Source: Actinomycetaceae bacterium MB13-C1-2
GTDB taxonomy: Bacteria; Actinomycetota; Actinomycetes; Actinomycetales; Actinomycetaceae
Direction: 5' to 3'
Length of the DNA: 64,000 bases
Assembly: GCA_035621235.1 (NCBI GenBank)
Contig: CP141731.1
Location: 2,418,001 to 2,482,000, forward strand
Part shown: piece by piece, positions 36,685 to 45,716 of the stretch
Layout: each line of letters opens with the position of its first letter
How positions within the stretch are numbered: position 1 is the stretch's first letter
Notes under the pieces: generated by a model
Databases searched by the model: none
Seen by the model: only the letters and a program-made list of their open reading frames with translations
Told to the model about the DNA's origin: nothing
Position numbers and translations under genes: made by a program

Positions 36685-37380
36685 GTGCACCTGGGAGGTA
36701 TGAACTCTTCCACTGTTTTGAAGCATCGCCGCGTGCTCATCGCGGCCATCGCAAGTGCCCTTGCCTTCGTGCTTCTTGCGGGCATCGGCATCTACGGCCT
36801 CATCCGCGGCCCCCACACCAGCAGCCCCGACCCGGAACCCAGCGGCCAGACTGACACAGTGGCCCCGTCGCCGCGGCATCCGGCGACGCGGACTGGGCCG
36901 AACGAGATTCGCGACACCACCCGTGCTGAGGATTTCGCGCGTGACGTGGCGGTGGCGCTGTTCACGTGGGATACGGCCAGTGGTTACCAGTACTCGGAGT
37001 ATGCGCAGGTCATTGTCGATGTCGGGGACCCCACCGGCGCCGAGACCGCAGGGCTCGCCGCTGATGTGCGCACCTACCTGCCCTCCCCGGAGCAGTGGGC
37101 GCAGTTGCGCATCCATCAGACCTCCCAATGGCTGACCGTTGACGACCTCTACATACCCGCCGCGTGGGCGGACGCCGAAGCCCAAGCCGCACCCGGGCAA
37201 CTCCTCCCGGGCACGACCGCGTACACGGTGACGGGCACCCGTCACCGTGAAGGCATCTGGGGTACGGAGCCAGTGGAGTCCTCGCGGCCAGTGGCGTTCA
37301 CGATGTTCATCACCTGCCAGCCGACCTTCGATCACTGCCATCTGCTGCGCCTGTCTCGCATCGACGAGCCCCTGACGTAA
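36685..37380 (+). CDS. conjugation protein with one membrane anchor (possible VirB8/TcpC-like)
   Basis: 231 residues: an N-terminal membrane helix (VLIAAIASALAFVLLAGIGI), a proline-rich spacer and a 150-residue extracytoplasmic domain. First gene of the secretion operon, directly upstream of the cell-wall hydrolase. VirB8/TcpC-like assembly factors have this layout; I infer that role from position and topology, not from motifs. The start could be the GTG at 36685 or the ATG at 36700. Only 28 bp separate it from the IS, so its native promoter may be lost. Confidence 0.6.
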   Translation: MHLGGMNSSTVLKHRRVLIAAIASALAFVLLAGIGIYGLIRGPHTSSPDPEPSGQTDTVAPSPRHPATRTGPNEIRDTTRAEDFARDVAVALFTWDTASGYQYSEYAQVIVDVGDPTGAETAGLAADVRTYLPSPEQWAQLRIHQTSQWLTVDDLYIPAAWADAEAQAAPGQLLPGTTAYTVTGTRHREGIWGTEPVESSRPVAFTMFITCQPTFDHCHLLRLSRIDEPLT

Positions 37381-37386
37381 AGGCTG

Positions 37387-39009
37387 GTGCCCGGAATGCG
37401 CAAAATCCTTGCCGCTCTCATCATTGCGGCCGTGTGCTTTGGCCCCACCATCGTGCTCCTCGGCATTGGGCTGGTGATGAACCCCGCAGCGCAAGCTTCC
37501 TGCCTTCCTGGCATGTCCCTCACGGTCGGACCCATCCCGGACTCGCTCGACGTGACGACAAAGAACGGTGAACGGTTCACCCTGAACCGAAGGCAGCTCA
37601 CCCATGCGGCAACGATCATCACCGTCGGCGGGCAAACCGACGGGATCGACACCCGTGGGGTGACCATCGCCCTCATGGCAGCGCTCACGGAGTCCACACT
37701 CCGGCAACTGGCGAACACCGGCACCTACCCCGAATCCGGGAACTACCCGAACGACGGCAACGGCTCCGACCACGACTCGCTGGGCCTGTTTCAAATGCGC
37801 CCACAAGCCGGATGGGGCACGGTCGCGGACCTCATGGACACCACCTACCAGGCCCGCGCCTTCTATGGCGGACCGACGGGGCCAAACTATCCGTCACCGC
37901 GGGGCCTACTTGATATTCCAGGTTGGCAGCAGATGGATATGGGCGCAGCCGCCCAAGCCGTCGAAGTGTCCGCTTACCCCGACCGATACCAGAACTATCA
38001 GCCGGTCGCCGAAGCGATCCTCACCGCGCTCACACGCCCTGCGCCCGGAGCTGGTGGTGAAGCAGGGGCGGTGCCGGAGACGAGCCGGATCGTGTTTCCG
38101 CTCCCGGCAGGAACGTGGACGAAAACCAGTGCGTGGGGGTGGCGATCAGACCCCTTCACCGGAGAGCGTTCCTTCCATTCCGGTTCCGACTACGGCGCGG
38201 CCGACGGCACCCCGATCTATGCCGCCGCCGACGGGCGGGTCACGGTCGCAGAATTCACTGGCGGGTACGGCGGACTGATCGTCATCGAGCACACCGTCAG
38301 CGGGCAGACGCTGCGTACCGCGTATGCGCACATGTGGCAGCACGGCATCCACGTCACGCCGGGACAGGCCGTCACCGCAGGCACCCACATCGGCGATGTC
38401 GGATCGTCTGGCCGGTCCACGGGAGCGCACCTGCATTTCGAGGTTCGTCCCGGCAGCACCGGCAGCGACACCATCGACGCTGACGCCTGGCTGACAGAAC
38501 ACGGCGCAACCGAAGCCGACGGCGGCCAGACCCCTGGCCCCGGTTGCGCCGCAGGCGGAGACGCACCCGCACCCGGCGGGATGACCGGTGAACCAGACGC
38601 CATGGTAGATGATCCCACCAGTGGCGGGCAGATCACGGCCCGGATGCTGCACGTCATGAACCAAACCCGAACCGCGTTCCCGGGCACCGGCTGGGGTTGC
38701 TACTCGCCACGCCCCGGCACCCGATCCGAGCATCCGCTCGGACGGGCATGCGATGTGACGTTCGGCAACCGCATCGGCCACCCCGCTACCGGGGCCTCAC
38801 TCGAGAATGGGTGGGCGGTCACCAACTGGCTCAAAACCCACGCCGAAATGCTCGGGGTGGAGTATCTGATCTGGCAGGGACGCATCTGGTCCCTCACCCA
38901 AGACGCCGAAGGGTGGCGGCCCTATAACGGTGGCGGCATGCACGACCCCGCTGATATCACTGGGGGCCATTTCGACCACCTCCACATCACCGTCAAAGAA
39001 GGAGCCTGA
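37387..39009 (+). CDS. conjugation cell-wall hydrolase: lysozyme-like, M23 and C-terminal peptidase-like domains
   Basis: 540 residues. A membrane anchor at 8-30. A lysozyme-like domain follows, with candidate catalytic E102 (MAALTESTLRQLAN) and SLGLFQMRPQAGWG. The M23 endopeptidase has FHSGSDYGAADGTPIYAAAD (about 258-278) and HLHFEVRPG. The C-terminal 140 residues have SEHPLGRACDV and HFDHLHI, resembling the zinc site of D,D-carboxypeptidase-like folds. It would open peptidoglycan for the secretion channel. Three wall-cutting modules in one chain is more than usual (commonly two). Confidence 0.85.
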   Translation: MPGMRKILAALIIAAVCFGPTIVLLGIGLVMNPAAQASCLPGMSLTVGPIPDSLDVTTKNGERFTLNRRQLTHAATIITVGGQTDGIDTRGVTIALMAALTESTLRQLANTGTYPESGNYPNDGNGSDHDSLGLFQMRPQAGWGTVADLMDTTYQARAFYGGPTGPNYPSPRGLLDIPGWQQMDMGAAAQAVEVSAYPDRYQNYQPVAEAILTALTRPAPGAGGEAGAVPETSRIVFPLPAGTWTKTSAWGWRSDPFTGERSFHSGSDYGAADGTPIYAAADGRVTVAEFTGGYGGLIVIEHTVSGQTLRTAYAHMWQHGIHVTPGQAVTAGTHIGDVGSSGRSTGAHLHFEVRPGSTGSDTIDADAWLTEHGATEADGGQTPGPGCAAGGDAPAPGGMTGEPDAMVDDPTSGGQITARMLHVMNQTRTAFPGTGWGCYSPRPGTRSEHPLGRACDVTFGNRIGHPATGASLENGWAVTNWLKTHAEMLGVEYLIWQGRIWSLTQDAEGWRPYNGGGMHDPADITGGHFDHLHITVKEGA

Positions 39010-39011
39010 CC

Positions 39012-39278
39012 ATGGACGTGTTTCCCGATTTCGGTGGCGTCGGAGGTGCAGGCGACCTCACCGCAGTGATCGGTGCGCTGCTGACGTTCGTGCTCATCAT
39101 CGCCGTCCTCATGCTCATCATCTGCGCCATCACGTGGGCGATCGCCACGGCGAACGGCCACCATGGCGCAGCATCGAAAGCCCGTATCGGTGCCTGGACC
39201 GCGCTGGGTGCTGCGATCCTCGCCGGGGGCGCAGTCACCTGGGTAAATTGGCTCATCAACCTCGGCTCCACCCTCTAA
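39012..39278 (+). CDS. VirB2-like small membrane protein (DUF6112 type)
   Basis: 88 residues with two membrane helices (GALLTFVLIIAVLMLIICAI; WTALGAAILAGGAVTWVNWL) and a short basic loop, the layout of VirB2/TrbC pilin-like subunits. Starts 2 bp after the hydrolase gene. A similar protein follows at 41469, after the inserted HEPN-like gene. Confidence 0.7.
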   Translation: MDVFPDFGGVGGAGDLTAVIGALLTFVLIIAVLMLIICAITWAIATANGHHGAASKARIGAWTALGAAILAGGAVTWVNWLINLGSTL

Positions 39279-39436
39279 CCACGCCCGGTTCTCGGTTCCT
39301 CGCCCGTGCCATCGTGTGTGGTGCGGGCATTCTGGCTGTTCAAGAGGATCATCGCCAACACTAGCTATCTCTGCTATGTCAGTACCTCATGATCTACTGA
39401 GATACGTATTTCAAATCAGAGGAAGCAGGAGCAGAG

Positions 39437-41260
39437 ATGGCGCGACAAAAACGCAAAGACGGATTGCTCTTGAAGTTTGGCACTATTACATGCACACGAT
39501 GCAATGGAGTGCGGCTGCTTGCGCGTGAATGCCCTGACTGCGGGGCAAAACCGAAACATCATGAGGTCCAGCACGACCTGCAACGTCGGGAACGCATAGT
39601 CGTTGAGTTTCGGGAGAAGCGACAGCCCTCAGATCGCGATATCTCTCCCGTATTAGACAGTCTTCCTTCGGAACTTGACCGAGCGATAAAGCACGTACTC
39701 CGCGCCCTGGCCGACTCCTCCCGGACTGACCGCACCGCCGACTCATTGGTGGCAGCGTTTGCGTTGCTGGACCAACTGGTGGCCAACTGGCAGAACCAAT
39801 TGCCAAGGCCAGAGCGAAATCGTGGAAAAATCATAGGTAGCGCGCTTCAGAAGTTTGCTGAAGGTGCTGACCTTTTCGTCGAAGCATTAAGAGCGCCCGA
39901 CATGCTCTCTGCTCAGAACCTTGAACTCCAAGGGAACACGATTTTTGAAGAAGCGGAGAGCATACTCGCGGACATCAGTCGCATAAACCAAGCTGACGAG
40001 GTTTTCTCGGAAGAATCGCCCTCAGAGGCGCTCAATAACATTGGCCGGTCTGCACGACAACTTGCAGGATATAAGTCTTCTCTAAAAGAACTCGATCAGG
40101 CGTTAAGGGCTGGGGTGGGCTGGGAGTCGGCCTCAGAAGGAATGGGGCTCCAGGAGCACACTATTCACTCAATGGCTCTGTCCTCCTTCGATTTGGATTC
40201 CTTCACTCAAATTCTGTCCGCTTCGGACGCCGCGGTCGGCACTGGGAGCAAGGGACTCATGCAGTCTGAGGAGTGGAAGCGTCGCCACGCACGTGCGGCG
40301 GCCTTTCTGGGGAGTGCCGCTGCGTCTGTTCATCAAGGGATCTTTACTAGCGGTAGCAGCGACTTCGAAGTAGCCCATCGAGCGGTCGAAGCGGTAGCGA
40401 CCTTTCGCGATGGCGTATTGAAACACACGCTGGCGACTATGCTGTCAAGCTCGATAGAGGAGTATCTAACGCTGAGTCGTAAGAATGGCGGAGCGGTCAT
40501 AGCGAAAGCCGCATCAGGTCATCCCGAGCTCCTCTTAGACGAGAATCTAACTCCCGCATTACGTAACGCCGGAGCCCACGCTGATATTGATTTGAGCGAG
40601 CATGGCCTCAAGATTGATGGGAATTACTTCTCGACGGACCATTTCATTGATCGATTCCTCGCCTACCTTGAAACCGTGATAGCCACGTTCGTGGGTGTGA
40701 CGCTCGCCGTGGCACGCCACGGGATTGACTTTGAATACAATCAGTACCTTGCTCCGAGAGATCGCGACGCTGCGGTAGCGCTCTTGCTGGGAACATTCAG
40801 CCTCCAATGTGACTCTGTTGATGTAAATGACGAAGGCGCGATCATTCACGCCAGCGGACCAGAACCGGACTGGATGACTCTCGCTGCGGTGCTTAGCGCC
40901 GTGTTTTCTGATTCAATAACTTTAGGAACGATCTGTGTCGCCACGCCGTCGCGAGAACATGTATTCGTCACCTCCCTGGACAGGTTTAGAACCCATACGG
41001 AAGGCCTTGAATCGCTAGATGCGAAGCAATCTATTCTCAGACTTACCGCAATCACTGCGGCCAGCAGTCTCGACGGTGCCTCGCCTTGGTCGAAGGACGA
41101 GTGGGATCGAGTAGCAAGAGCAATAATTGTTAGGGAAGATTCAGAGGACCTTCGCGCCTGGGTGCGTGGTATTCGCGAGCTTCGTGGGTACGCTCGCGAA
41201 GCTCACCTTGCCGACGTTGCGAGCGCCTGTGACGACGCGTTAGCTGCTCTGCGCCAGTAG
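39437..41260 (+). CDS. large zinc-ribbon protein with an RNxxxH (HEPN-type) motif; candidate defence gene
   Basis: 607 residues, no family recognised. The N-terminus has a zinc ribbon, C19-x2-C22 and C32-x2-C35 (CTRCNGVRLLARECPDCG). The middle is helical. At residues 376-381 lies RNAGAH, within TPALRNAGAHADIDLSEHG, matching the RX4-6H catalytic motif of HEPN ribonucleases and Abi proteins, and the surrounding residues are like those of RNase-type abortive-infection proteins. The rest is helical and contains no membrane segment. It has GGAAG-GGAG upstream, a lower GC content than the operon on either side, and stands between two VirB2-like genes, so it was inserted there. I infer an anti-phage or anti-plasmid role; untested. 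Confidence 0.7.
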   Translation: MARQKRKDGLLLKFGTITCTRCNGVRLLARECPDCGAKPKHHEVQHDLQRRERIVVEFREKRQPSDRDISPVLDSLPSELDRAIKHVLRALADSSRTDRTADSLVAAFALLDQLVANWQNQLPRPERNRGKIIGSALQKFAEGADLFVEALRAPDMLSAQNLELQGNTIFEEAESILADISRINQADEVFSEESPSEALNNIGRSARQLAGYKSSLKELDQALRAGVGWESASEGMGLQEHTIHSMALSSFDLDSFTQILSASDAAVGTGSKGLMQSEEWKRRHARAAAFLGSAAASVHQGIFTSGSSDFEVAHRAVEAVATFRDGVLKHTLATMLSSSIEEYLTLSRKNGGAVIAKAASGHPELLLDENLTPALRNAGAHADIDLSEHGLKIDGNYFSTDHFIDRFLAYLETVIATFVGVTLAVARHGIDFEYNQYLAPRDRDAAVALLLGTFSLQCDSVDVNDEGAIIHASGPEPDWMTLAAVLSAVFSDSITLGTICVATPSREHVFVTSLDRFRTHTEGLESLDAKQSILRLTAITAASSLDGASPWSKDEWDRVARAIIVREDSEDLRAWVRGIRELRGYAREAHLADVASACDDALAALRQ

Positions 41261-41468
41261 CCGTTCGTCCGGCAGTCTTGTCGCTGTGTCTGCGGTGCCC
41301 GGCACTCCAAATGAAAGTACCGGGCAAGAATCGCTATGACACTTGCATCGGTTACATCCAGGTCTTCGGCCCAAGCAATCCAGTAATCCACCTGCGGGTA
41401 GTGGGCGGCGAGTGTGCACCTGTTCTGGGAGAAGCAACGTGCTTCCACGAACTGAAGGAGCCACCGTC
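41261..41468. other. 208-bp gap between the HEPN-like gene and the second VirB2-like gene
   Basis: Carries a GTGCACCTG motif at 41414-41422. The minus strand is open at 41203-41448 and reads AAHYPQVDYWIAWAEDLDVT and ASVIAILARYFHLE, which looks protein-like but overlaps the end of the preceding gene and has no recognised family. It may be a remnant of another inserted gene. Confidence 0.35.
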
Positions 41469-41798
41469 GTGAACACCCTGACTTTCCTCACCGAAACCAC
41501 ACCCATCTTGTCAACACTGTTGCCGATGCAGATCGATATCGACCCCAACAGTTCCGGACTACCGGGCATTAACCAGTTGCGCACCATCGTCGGCGCGGTC
41601 ATGACCGTCGGCCTCATTCTCAGCGTGTTGGCGCTCATTGTGTCGGCGATCGTGTGGGGCTTCGGCGCAAACAGCAGCAACCCGCACCTGGCTGGGCGCG
41701 GGAAGGTCGGCGTCCTCGTCTCCTGTGGTGCGGCGATCATCTGCGGAGCTTCGGTGACGCTGGTCAATTTCTTCTGGAACGTCGGCCAGTCCGTCTAA
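41469..41798 (+). CDS. VirB2-like small membrane protein, second
   Basis: 109 residues from a GTG with AGGAG upstream. An N-terminal segment, then two membrane helices (GAVMTVGLILSVLALIVSAI; VGVLVSCGAAIICGASVTLV). Similar topology and length to 39012-39278, so one of a pair of pilin-like subunits. The next gene follows after 43 bp. Confidence 0.7.
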   Translation: MNTLTFLTETTPILSTLLPMQIDIDPNSSGLPGINQLRTIVGAVMTVGLILSVLALIVSAIVWGFGANSSNPHLAGRGKVGVLVSCGAAIICGASVTLVNFFWNVGQSV

Positions 41799-41841
41799 CC
41801 CCCAGCACGAGCAACTGTTTTCAGGAAGGGTGTGATGTGCG

Positions 41842-43311
41842 GTGGCGATCTGCGACATCCCCGTCATCTCCAACGTGTGCGACGTGGCCGGTGAAGCAGC
41901 CGCCACCCTCGTCTCTGCACCATTCGACTGGCTCGCCCAAGCCATGGGCCAAGCCGCCGGATGGCTCTTCGAGGCCGTCTGGAGCGTGTTTGACACCACA
42001 ACCCTGGTGGACGTGTCTGACCCCGGCTATATCGGGGTGTACAACGTGCTCTTCGGTATGGCGGTGTTCATCATGCTGATCTTCTTCTGTCTGCAACTGA
42101 TCACCGGACTCATCCGCCGCGACCCCACCGCCCTTAGCCGCGCCGCCCTCGGACTCGCGAAAGCTGTCCTCGGATCGTTTGTCGCTATCAGCATCACCGG
42201 ACTGCTTTTGGAGATCACCGACCAGCTCACGATCGGGATCGTCCAAGCCACCGGCAACACGATGGAAGGCATGGGCGACCGTATCGCTCTGCTTGCCGCG
42301 GGGCTTGTCGGTATCAATATCACCGCCCCAGGGGTAGGAGCGATCATCACGATCTTCCTCGCAGGACTTGCGATTAGTGCCGCAGCGATCGTCTGGTTTA
42401 GCCTTCTCATCCGCAAAGCACTCCTATTGGTGGCGATCGTATTCGCCCCCATTGCCCTGTCCGGAGCATCCTGGGATGCCACCAAGGGATGGTTCACCAA
42501 ATGGGCAGCCTTCGTCATCGCTCTGATTGCCTCGAAGCTTGTGCTGGTGGTGATCTTCCTCGTCGCCATCACCCAAGTCTCAGCCCCCATCGACCTCGAC
42601 TTGGCGTCCATTGCGGACCCGATAGCGGGAATCGTGCTCATGCTGATTGCGGCGTTCGCACCCTATATGGCGTACAAGTTCATCTCGTTCGTCGGGTTCG
42701 ACATGTACCACGCGATGTCGAGTGAGCAGGAAGCGAAATCGGCGATGAACCGTCCTGTGCCAACCGTCGCGAAACCGGCCGGTGACGGACCGAAGAAAAT
42801 CCTTGATGACGCTGGCAGTTCCGGCGGAAAATCCGGGGGCGGATCATCGGCACCAGCAAGCACCGGTGGTGGCTCGTCTTCGGGTACGGCCGCTGGCGCT
42901 GGGAAGGGCGCTGCCGCCGGTGGCGCATCAGCTGGAAGCGCGGGTGCAGGAGCCGGAGGCGCGGGAGCCAGTGCTGGCGCAGGGGCGGCTGCGGCTGGTC
43001 CTGCCGCAGCCGCAGTGATCGGCGCGCAGGTAGTCAAGGGAGCCGCCACCGCTGGCCCCAAAGCCGGGTCCGCGGTCGGTGGACAAGCTGACGCCCACGC
43101 AGGCGCAGCACAAGACACGGCACCCCCTCCCACGCCGAACGCCCCGGCACAGACAACACCTGGCACTGCACGTTCGGCACCCTCTGCGCCGTCTGCCACG
43201 TCATCAGCATCGGCAACAGCAGCGTCGTCGGCATCACCTGCGCCGCCCGCGCAACCTACGAAGACGACACCACCACCGGCACCGCCGTCGTCCCCGAAGC
43301 CGAAGGAGTAA
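41842..43311 (+). CDS. VirB6/TrbL-like polytopic conjugation protein
   Basis: 489 residues. Residues 70-300 contain about six membrane helices (FGMAVFIMLIFFCLQLITGL and later GIVLMLIAAFAPYMAYKFIS), the TrbL/VirB6 pattern with a conserved block GASWDATKGWFTKW. The C-terminal 170 residues are Gly-, Ala-, Ser- and Pro-rich and likely disordered. Forms the inner-membrane channel of the secretion system. The start is a GTG. Confidence 0.85.
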   Translation: MAICDIPVISNVCDVAGEAAATLVSAPFDWLAQAMGQAAGWLFEAVWSVFDTTTLVDVSDPGYIGVYNVLFGMAVFIMLIFFCLQLITGLIRRDPTALSRAALGLAKAVLGSFVAISITGLLLEITDQLTIGIVQATGNTMEGMGDRIALLAAGLVGINITAPGVGAIITIFLAGLAISAAAIVWFSLLIRKALLLVAIVFAPIALSGASWDATKGWFTKWAAFVIALIASKLVLVVIFLVAITQVSAPIDLDLASIADPIAGIVLMLIAAFAPYMAYKFISFVGFDMYHAMSSEQEAKSAMNRPVPTVAKPAGDGPKKILDDAGSSGGKSGGGSSAPASTGGGSSSGTAAGAGKGAAAGGASAGSAGAGAGGAGASAGAGAAAAGPAAAAVIGAQVVKGAATAGPKAGSAVGGQADAHAGAAQDTAPPPTPNAPAQTTPGTARSAPSAPSATSSASATAASSASPAPPAQPTKTTPPPAPPSSPKPKE

Positions 43312-43317
43312 CCCGTT

Positions 43318-44796
43318 ATGGCACGCAAACACGAACACGACCGTCGCCGCGATGACTATGAGCTGTCGGCGGTGAAATTCTCCCGGCTCACCCGCCGTGG
43401 CATCCTGTTGGGGTTGTCGCTACCGCAACTGATTACCCTCGCCATCGGTATCCTCTCAATCGTTGCTGCCCTTTACGCCGGTGGTGGCATCCTCATCGCC
43501 TACGCCGCACCGATCTGGCTGCTTGCAGCCGTGCTCACATGGGTGCCAGCTGGGGGCCGGAAACTCATCGAGTGGGTGCCGGTCGGATTCAGATGGATAT
43601 GGCGGGTCAGCATCGGGCAGCTGTTGTATCGCCGCCGTATCGTCAAACCCCGCCCAACGGGCACCCTCGCCCTCCCCGGTGACGCCGCCGCGCTGCGAGA
43701 GTATGTGGACCCAGAGACGGGGGCAGCGATGATTCACGACCCGCACCAACACACCCTCACTGCGATCATCAGCCTCTCGCATCCCGCGTTCGTGCTCCTC
43801 GACCCCGGTGAACAAGAACGCCGCGTCACCGCCTGGGGCCGCGTCCTCGCTACCACCTGCCGTTCCGGGCGGATCGCGCGTTTGCAGGTGCTCGAACGCA
43901 CCCTCCCAGATTCCGGGTCGGGGCTTGCCGAATGGTGGGCCTCCCACGGCCACCAAGATAATTCTTGGACGGCGACTACGTATGCCGAACTCATCGATCG
44001 GGCAGGCCCCGCCGGAGAACGCCATGCCACCACGTTGTCGCTTGCGCTCGATATGCGAACCGCGGCCCGGCAAATAATCCGCACCGCAGGCGGCGGCCTG
44101 CGCGGGGCTGCCGCAGTGCTTCGGCAGGAAATGACCACCCTCGTTGCCGCGCTGCGCGCCGCAGACCTCACCCCCTCAGAATGGCTCACCCCTGGCGAGG
44201 TCGCCGTCATCCTGCGCAGCGCCTATGACCCGGCGATCGCCGCTACGTTGGAACGTCACGGTGACCTCGGTCGTGATCTTGCCACCGCAGGCCCGGTCGC
44301 TATCACCGAAACCTGGGACCAGCTCCGGTCGGACTCGGCGCATCATGCGGTGTTGTGGATCAGCGAGTGGCCACGCTCGCTTGTCTATCCGGGGTTCCTC
44401 GCCCCGATACTGCTCTCGACGGGGATTCAGCGCTCGTTCTCGCTGGTGTGTACACCGATCAGGTCGGATCAGGCGGCTCGGGATATTCGGAAGAAGAAGA
44501 CCGAATACATCAGTGACGCGGCGCAGCGGCAGAAGATCGGGCAGATCGAAGACGCCGGACAAACTGCTGAATACCATGACGTGCTCCAACAAGAAGCCGA
44601 CCTCACCTCCGGGCACGGCATCCTGCGCTACACCGGTCTCATCAACATCTCCGCCCCTACACAAGATGACCTCGAAGCGGCGGTCTCCGCGGTTGAGCAG
44701 GCCGCGATCCAAGCATCTTGTGAAACCCGTCGCCTTGTCGGCCAGCAAGCCCAAGCGTTCACAGTCGCCGCGCTTCCGCTCGCGCGCACCGTCTAA
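43318..44796 (+). CDS. SCO6880-family type IV secretion protein
   Basis: 492 residues. Two N-terminal helices (LLGLSLPQLITLAIGILSIV) in the PrgI-like part, then a large soluble domain (DPHQHTLTAIISLSHPAFVL). This matches SCO6880-type proteins of actinobacterial ICEs, which pair with the separate VirB4-like ATPase. Six bases after the VirB6-like gene, so co-transcribed. Confidence 0.85.
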   Translation: MARKHEHDRRRDDYELSAVKFSRLTRRGILLGLSLPQLITLAIGILSIVAALYAGGGILIAYAAPIWLLAAVLTWVPAGGRKLIEWVPVGFRWIWRVSIGQLLYRRRIVKPRPTGTLALPGDAAALREYVDPETGAAMIHDPHQHTLTAIISLSHPAFVLLDPGEQERRVTAWGRVLATTCRSGRIARLQVLERTLPDSGSGLAEWWASHGHQDNSWTATTYAELIDRAGPAGERHATTLSLALDMRTAARQIIRTAGGGLRGAAAVLRQEMTTLVAALRAADLTPSEWLTPGEVAVILRSAYDPAIAATLERHGDLGRDLATAGPVAITETWDQLRSDSAHHAVLWISEWPRSLVYPGFLAPILLSTGIQRSFSLVCTPIRSDQAARDIRKKKTEYISDAAQRQKIGQIEDAGQTAEYHDVLQQEADLTSGHGILRYTGLINISAPTQDDLEAAVSAVEQAAIQASCETRRLVGQQAQAFTVAALPLARTV

Positions 44797-44903
44797 CCCC
44801 ATTTTTGGGCGCACCCCTGGTTGCTCCGGTGTATGCCCGGGGTGACAGGGGTGCACCTGTTTGACGCCCATCCGACACGGTTCTGTGAAAGGCGTTCAGA
44901 CTC

Positions 44904-45716
44904 ATGCCCACTTTTGATAACCCCCTCAGTGATGCTGCCGAAGCATCCGAGGCGTTGCGCGGCCTTGCCCACGCGACCCGCACGTTTGACAACCCGGCCG
45001 ACACGTATGCGGTGATCGGTGACCTCCTCTCCGGGGTCCGCTCCCTCCGGCAAGTGTTCGACCAGCTCGCCACTACCCACCTCACGCACCAGGACCGTGC
45101 CTTCAACGACGCGGGCGACCACGAGATCGGTGCCGGGGACGCGTTGGCGGCCTCCGATGAACTTCATCAAGCGGGGTCACTGCTGGATGCGGCGATTGAC
45201 CGGCTCGATGCCGCGTCGCAAGCTTCCGGGCGGATCGTCTGGCATCCCGCACATCCGGTGGCCGAAACGGTGCAGCGGTATGTGAGTGTGGTGTTCCTCC
45301 AAGGAGAAGAAGCCGACCGGGTGCTTGACCAGATCGATGCCGACGGGATCACCACAGGCATCCAACACCTCCAGCGGTGGGACTACGGGAACGAAACCAC
45401 CGACACGGCGCTCGCTCACGGGCACGTCTACGACACTGTACCGACCGGTGCACTGGATTGGACTGCTGAACACGGCGACTATCTGCTGATCGCAAACCGT
45501 CACCTCGGTCACGTCAGCCTGCTCCGCAAAGCTCTCCTCGACACCGACGCCATCAACGAAATCGATGGTGTGGACGCCGACATTGCACCGGCACGGCCTG
45601 AACCTCCAGCCCGTCACGCTTCGAGTGCGTCCTCTGCGCGGGAGGATGCGTTCGCCCACCCCTTCCGCCCCGCGCGTATCAGTGCTGTGGTGCGTGATCG
45701 GGGGCTGGGACTGTGA
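44904..45716 (+). CDS. hypothetical ICE protein in the secretion operon
   Basis: 270 residues. Helix-rich N-terminal half (AAEASEALRGLAHATRTFDN; LLSGVRSLRQVFDQLATTHL), no membrane segment. Such proteins occur between SCO6880 and the VirB4-like ATPase in related elements. The first 110 bases upstream contain a GTGCACCTG motif and no gene. It overlaps the ATPase by 4 bp. Confidence 0.65.
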   Translation: MPTFDNPLSDAAEASEALRGLAHATRTFDNPADTYAVIGDLLSGVRSLRQVFDQLATTHLTHQDRAFNDAGDHEIGAGDALAASDELHQAGSLLDAAIDRLDAASQASGRIVWHPAHPVAETVQRYVSVVFLQGEEADRVLDQIDADGITTGIQHLQRWDYGNETTDTALAHGHVYDTVPTGALDWTAEHGDYLLIANRHLGHVSLLRKALLDTDAINEIDGVDADIAPARPEPPARHASSASSAREDAFAHPFRPARISAVVRDRGLGL

